From the NCBI RefSeq assembly GCF_021655555.1, contig NZ_AP023086.1, forward strand, positions 868,001 through 932,000: a stretch of DNA of 64,000 bases, in the 5' to 3' direction. Under the pieces are notes generated by a model. It searched no databases. It saw nothing but the letters and a program-made list of their open reading frames with translations, and was not told the origin of the DNA. Positions 60,831-64,000 of the stretch are shown here, in pieces; positions within the stretch are counted from its first letter, which is position 1, and each line of letters opens with the position of its first letter. The stretch comes from Marinagarivorans cellulosilyticus (GTDB lineage Bacteria > Pseudomonadota > Gammaproteobacteria > Pseudomonadales > Cellvibrionaceae). Both the position numbers and the translations under genes were made by a program.

Positions 60831-62199
60831 TACAACACTGTAGACAGTTTTATGAAGCAATAAGCCCGTAATCACTCAGCTCCTCGTACACATTACAGAC
60901 TTTAATCGATTTCAGGTTTACACCTAACCTCTCAAAAACTCTTGAGAGCAGATGCTGGTTGGACTTTCGTCGCTTCCAGCTCGCTATCGATATGACCGTT
61001 TTCTCAGCCGTTTGTTTTTTATCTCTATCCTCAATTTTTAATAGATTGAGAGCCGTTAATGACGCATTGACCTGATTATTGATGGCCTCCGAACGGCGTG
61101 ATTGGCAATGTGTCAAGCCGGTGTATTGTTTAGCATCTCTGAATAAAAATTCTATTTGAAATCGAGCCCTGTAATACGACAATAATGTCAGTGCGTCTAA
61201 ATTTTTATCTGTCGAGAACAATATCGCTCTTGTCGATACAGCTGAATCCGACGATCGAAGAAGCACTACACGTACCTCACGCTTCAATGAAACGCTATAC
61301 GCGATGGCGCTGTATATTTCAGTGTTACTTTCATAGGATCCAATGTACTGAAAGCGCGATAGATCATTTTCAAAATTGATTTTCCCTTCGTATTGTTTGG
61401 GCCGCCCGCAGCCCGAGTATTCTCCCCGATAAAGCCATTTTAAATTTGCATCGACTCGTAGCTTGCCGACCATGTGCAGCCCTGCATTCACAACGCTGTT
61501 CACAAATTTATACTTGCTATAAAATGAATCAGCGGCTAGATACTGAATCTCTAAACGCTTCAATTCATCTGCCATATCGGCAGCATGATCAGCATAAAGA
61601 TCAGTGCGTGTTTTACCTTCTGTATCGATGGTTTGCCGCGCATCAATCGAGTAAGCCGTATGACTTTTAATATTCACTGCGCTAATGAGTGACGTTTCTA
61701 GTCCTCGTTCACTAGCCCCTTGAGCACCGTTATAAAACCAGCCTAGCCCCTCTGTCTTTTTACCTGACTTTTTCATGAAGCTAGCGTCAATGGCTGCAAT
61801 ATTTTCCTGCGACCGCCCCAATGAATGCAAGAGAAGCTCTGTGTTGAATTGCGCAAACGGAAAACCACGTCGATACCAACGCGCGAATCGCTTCTCACTC
61901 ATGTCGCTATAGCGACTCATATTTCTGAAAGTCGCTCGACCGTGAAATACAACCAATGTGGCAAGCAGGCCAGTCATAAATACACGTTGAGGCTTATTGA
62001 TGCTAGGCATTAAACTGAAAATAGTGTTTACTAGGTCTGTCATGGGTAAATCTTGTGGGTTGTTTGATGTCAGAAACCAAATTATCTCAAAATTTATCCA
62101 TGACACCTAATAACATAGCGAAACTCTATTCCCTTCCTGCCGACACGACATGACTACTTTGGGCCTATTGTGGTGCTTAAAACTGTCCGAAGTGTTGTA
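60831..62199. mobile_element. IS4 family insertion sequence
   Basis: The inverted ends are TACAACACTGTAGACAGTTT (60831-60850) and the complement of AAACTGTCCGAAGTGTTGTA (62180-62199), identical over the first nine bases and with a few mismatches after that. The stop codon of the transposase lies on the left inverted repeat (60850-60852). I could not find a clear target duplication, so the outer boundaries may be off by a few bases. Confidence 0.75.
60850..62043 (-). CDS. IS4 family transposase
   Basis: I start at the ATG at 62041-62043 (MTDLVNTIFSLMPSINKPQR), giving about 397 residues. The DDE catalytic parts are AAIDASFMKKSGKKTEG, LAADSFYSKYKFV and the YREK signature in YYRARFQIEFLFRDAKQYTGL (Y-x2-R-x3-E-x6-K). 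The gene is intact. Its stop is part of the left inverted repeat, which gives very compact use of the DNA. It separates the Spy-like gene from the CpxR-like gene. Confidence 0.9.
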   Translation of the reverse strand: MTDLVNTIFSLMPSINKPQRVFMTGLLATLVVFHGRATFRNMSRYSDMSEKRFARWYRRGFPFAQFNTELLLHSLGRSQENIAAIDASFMKKSGKKTEGLGWFYNGAQGASERGLETSLISAVNIKSHTAYSIDARQTIDTEGKTRTDLYADHAADMADELKRLEIQYLAADSFYSKYKFVNSVVNAGLHMVGKLRVDANLKWLYRGEYSGCGRPKQYEGKINFENDLSRFQYIGSYESNTEIYSAIAYSVSLKREVRVVLLRSSDSAVSTRAILFSTDKNLDALTLLSYYRARFQIEFLFRDAKQYTGLTHCQSRRSEAINNQVNASLTALNLLKIEDRDKKQTAEKTVISIASWKRRKSNQHLLSRVFERLGVNLKSIKVCNVYEELSDYGLIAS

Positions 62200-62311
62200 A
62201 ATAGTGATGTACCAGTATTGGCTTAAGGTATTCTGGGTATCTCTAAAAAAGCACGTTTTACGTGATAGTGACGCCACTGTTTTGCTATTGAGTCCATTCA
62301 GTCCTTTCCTT

Positions 62312-62343
62312 CACAAAAAATGACTATTTTTAGAGGTGTTCTT
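62312..62343 (+). repeat. dispersed repeat R1, 3' part only
   Basis: CACAAAAAATGACTATTTTT followed by AGAGGTGTTCTT matches the end of the full repeat at 31738-31835. It lies about 30 bases upstream of the CpxR-like start, so it may overlap its promoter or leader. Confidence 0.5.
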
Positions 62344-62372
62344 CTGTGATTAGCGAGGTTTAGGCATTAAAC

Positions 62373-63080
62373 ATGAGTAAGCGCGTATTATTAGTTGATG
62401 ACGACCTGGCGCTTTGTGAGTTGCTAGCGCAATACCTTCAGGCTGAAGGCTTTGACGTTTGCAGTGTGAATAGCGGTAGCGGTGCAATAGAGCACCTTGC
62501 TAAAGCTGAATGCGACGTTATGGTGCTGGATATTATGATGCCCGGCATGACAGGCTTAGAGGTTTTGCAACGCGTGCGGGCCGATAATGCCATTCCCATT
62601 ATTATGTTAACCGGCCGCGGCGATGATATAGACCGCATTATAGGTTTAGAAATGGGCGCCGACGATTATTTGGGTAAGCCTTGTAACCCGCGGGAGTTGG
62701 CTGCGCGCTTGCGTGCCGTAACTCGCCGGGCGCAACCAGGGGCGGCGGGCTACGGGGCTGCAGAGGCTGTCATAACGCTGAATAATATTACTATGAATTC
62801 CAGTACGCTGGCGGTTACTTTTAATGGCGAGCCGGCAAGCTTAACCGGCGCAGAATTTAATGTGTTGTTAGTATTGATGAAATCTGCCGGGCAAGCATTG
62901 AGCAAACAAAATCTTACGCGTGAAGCTTTGCACCGGGAGTTTACGCAATACGATCGTAGCATTGATGTGCATGTCAGCCGTATTCGGCATAAGCTGGCTG
63001 AAAGTGGCCTTAGCGACATTATTCGCTCTGTGCGCGGGGTGGGCTATCAAATGCTTTTATTGGAAAATGATGCTTTGTGA
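62373..63080 (+). CDS. CpxR-like response regulator (OmpR family)
   Basis: The receiver domain (1-118) has the acidic pocket DDD at VLLVDDDLALC, the phospho-Asp in MVLDIMMPGMTGLEV and the Lys in YLGKPCNPRELAAR. The C-terminal winged helix (about 135-230) contains LTGAEFNVLLVLMKSAGQALSKQNL and YDRSIDVHVSRIRHKL, then IRSVRGVGYQM. This is CpxR-like. Its stop overlaps the kinase start by one base (TGATG at 63078), so the pair is co-translated. With the Spy/CpxP-like gene nearby, a role in envelope stress is likely. Confidence 0.88.
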   Translation: MSKRVLLVDDDLALCELLAQYLQAEGFDVCSVNSGSGAIEHLAKAECDVMVLDIMMPGMTGLEVLQRVRADNAIPIIMLTGRGDDIDRIIGLEMGADDYLGKPCNPRELAARLRAVTRRAQPGAAGYGAAEAVITLNNITMNSSTLAVTFNGEPASLTGAEFNVLLVLMKSAGQALSKQNLTREALHREFTQYDRSIDVHVSRIRHKLAESGLSDIIRSVRGVGYQMLLLENDAL

Positions 63081-64000
63081 TGAAACTGCTGAGCCTGTTG
63101 CGCTATAACCGCATTTATTGGAAGTTGTTTGGCATTATCGGCTTGACTAACCTTGCGATTATTGCGCTTGTCGCTTTTGTATTGGCACACAATAGTGCAC
63201 GCAATAAGTATGTACAAAATTACCAATCGCAGGTTCAATTGCTCGCACAGGTAATTGTTGATGAATACGAAACTAACAATGCTTTACCTTATGGAAAATC
63301 GCGCCTTTTAGTACAGCTTAAAAGGCGGCATCGCATAGCTCCCGAATTAATGTTAGATATAAAAGACGATAGCGGTAATTACATTTATAAAAGCCGTTGG
63401 CGAAAAGATGTAACCAGTGCCTTAGGTGGTAAAAATAAAAAATCCCGTGCCGCCCCAATATTTAAAACGCTGCAAATCGAAGGGAACAATAAACAAGGTT
63501 ACACCGTGTTTTACCTAGCACACCGCCCGCCTCAATTTATCGTCGAGGCCATGGCCAGCTTGGTGTCTTTTCAACTGGTTTTAATTTTTATAACCTCGGC
63601 TATTATTAGTGCCCTTATTAGTTGGCGCATTGTTAAGCCTTTGCGCCAATTGGGTGATTTTGGTCAGCAGTACGCTAAAAATTATAGCCTGCAAGATAGT
63701 GCGCAAACAGCCACATTGGTTGATACAGGTTTACTAAAGCGCGGCGATGAAATTGGTGATTTGGCGCGTGATGTCGCCAATATGGTCCAACAGGTTGATA
63801 AAGCCTTTAGCGCACAAAAGAGCTTGTTGCACGATGTATCTCACGAGCTGCGTGCCCCACTTGCTAGGTTACAAGTGGCGGCATCGTTAATTGAGCAGCG
63901 CGAGGGCAATAGTCTTTATGTCGGTAAAATACATGAAGAGTGCAGCCGTTTAAATGCACTTATTGATGAGGTGCTGGAATTAGCTCGAATGGGTAGTGCA
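63080..64000 (+). CDS. CpxA-like sensor histidine kinase, cut by the window edge
   Basis: The frame starts at the ATG at 63080, overlapping the regulator stop, and is open to the window edge (307 residues visible). It has a membrane helix at 16-40 (LFGIIGLTNLAIIALVAFVL), a periplasmic domain of about 120 residues, a second helix at about 160-183, a HAMP domain with SWRIVKPLRQLGDF, and the dimerisation helix with the phospho-His in LLHDVSHELRAPLARLQ. The ATPase domain lies outside the window. It is the partner of the CpxR-like regulator. Confidence 0.88.
   Translation, partial: MKLLSLLRYNRIYWKLFGIIGLTNLAIIALVAFVLAHNSARNKYVQNYQSQVQLLAQVIVDEYETNNALPYGKSRLLVQLKRRHRIAPELMLDIKDDSGNYIYKSRWRKDVTSALGGKNKKSRAAPIFKTLQIEGNNKQGYTVFYLAHRPPQFIVEAMASLVSFQLVLIFITSAIISALISWRIVKPLRQLGDFGQQYAKNYSLQDSAQTATLVDTGLLKRGDEIGDLARDVANMVQQVDKAFSAQKSLLHDVSHELRAPLARLQVAASLIEQREGNSLYVGKIHEECSRLNALIDEVLELARMGSA

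Noticed and set aside
1..64000. Prophage or conjugative element
   Set aside because: No capsid, tail, portal, integrase, relaxase or type IV secretion genes were seen.

Overview
The window looks like a chromosomal segment of a marine, polysaccharide-degrading gammaproteobacterium of the Cellvibrionales type (Teredinibacter/Saccharophagus-like). This is an inference from gene content: a lipoprotein with poly-serine linkers plus ricin-like and beta-helix modules, a GH11 xylanase-like lipoprotein, a Reg_prop/Y_Y_Y sensor, and the housekeeping order gmk-rpoZ-spoT-ridA. No tRNA, rRNA or CRISPR array was seen.

Layout. 0-15 kb is mostly core genome on the minus strand: a response regulator, a rimK operon (rimK, aspartoacylase-like, MscS-like, retropepsin-like protease), gph, ridA, spoT, rpoZ, gmk, and a ppk2-esterase-DUF6635 operon. 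15.7-27 kb is an accessory metabolic island: a plus-strand run (thiolase, NmrA-like reductase, TauD-like dioxygenase, a PepSY-like protein, two membrane proteins), a LysR regulator on the minus strand, and a divergent operon encoding an AfsA-like hotdog enzyme, a HAD phosphatase, a Tsx-like porin, a diheme cytochrome c, a flavodoxin-fold quinone reductase and a triosephosphate isomerase paralogue. AfsA + phosphatase + reductase + a DHAP-producing TIM reads as a butenolide/gamma-butyrolactone-type signal pathway, which would be unusual in a Gram-negative. That is the main candidate for an undescribed system.

27-31.7 kb holds nested and tandem copies of a Y1 (HUH) transposase element, a group II intron, and two integron-type gene cassettes with an attC site. 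31.9-36.4 kb is a copper-type bufferin RiPP operon (DUF2282 precursor, DUF692, DUF2063, DoxX) preceded by YHS and thioredoxin genes and a divergent AraC regulator. 36.4-41.2 kb carries enzymes and regulators of general detoxification type. At 41.3-44.4 kb a Tat-lipoprotein gene is split by an ISL3-family IS with a perfect 8-bp target duplication, and a methyltransferase is cut by a second, apparently identical Y1 element.

45.7-48.1 kb is a second stretch of integron cassettes: a cassette-gene remnant, a small secreted protein, a small zinc-ribbon-like protein, and a subclass B1 metallo-beta-lactamase that closely resembles the IMP carbapenemases. Cassette boundaries are supported by matching GTTNNNN/NNNNAAC core-site pairs. 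No integron integrase lies in the window. Both Y1 elements have cassette DNA on their right and unrelated DNA on their left, suggesting that one array was broken up by rearrangement.

48.5-64 kb returns to chromosome-like content: a beta-helix/ricin lipoprotein, a GH11-like lipoprotein, a sensor with a Reg_prop/Y_Y_Y input and a CheA-like output, gltS, a lipase-like lipoprotein, a Spy/CpxP-like protein, an IS4-family element and a CpxRA-like two-component pair cut by the right edge. Two families of short dispersed repeats occur in the intergenic regions.
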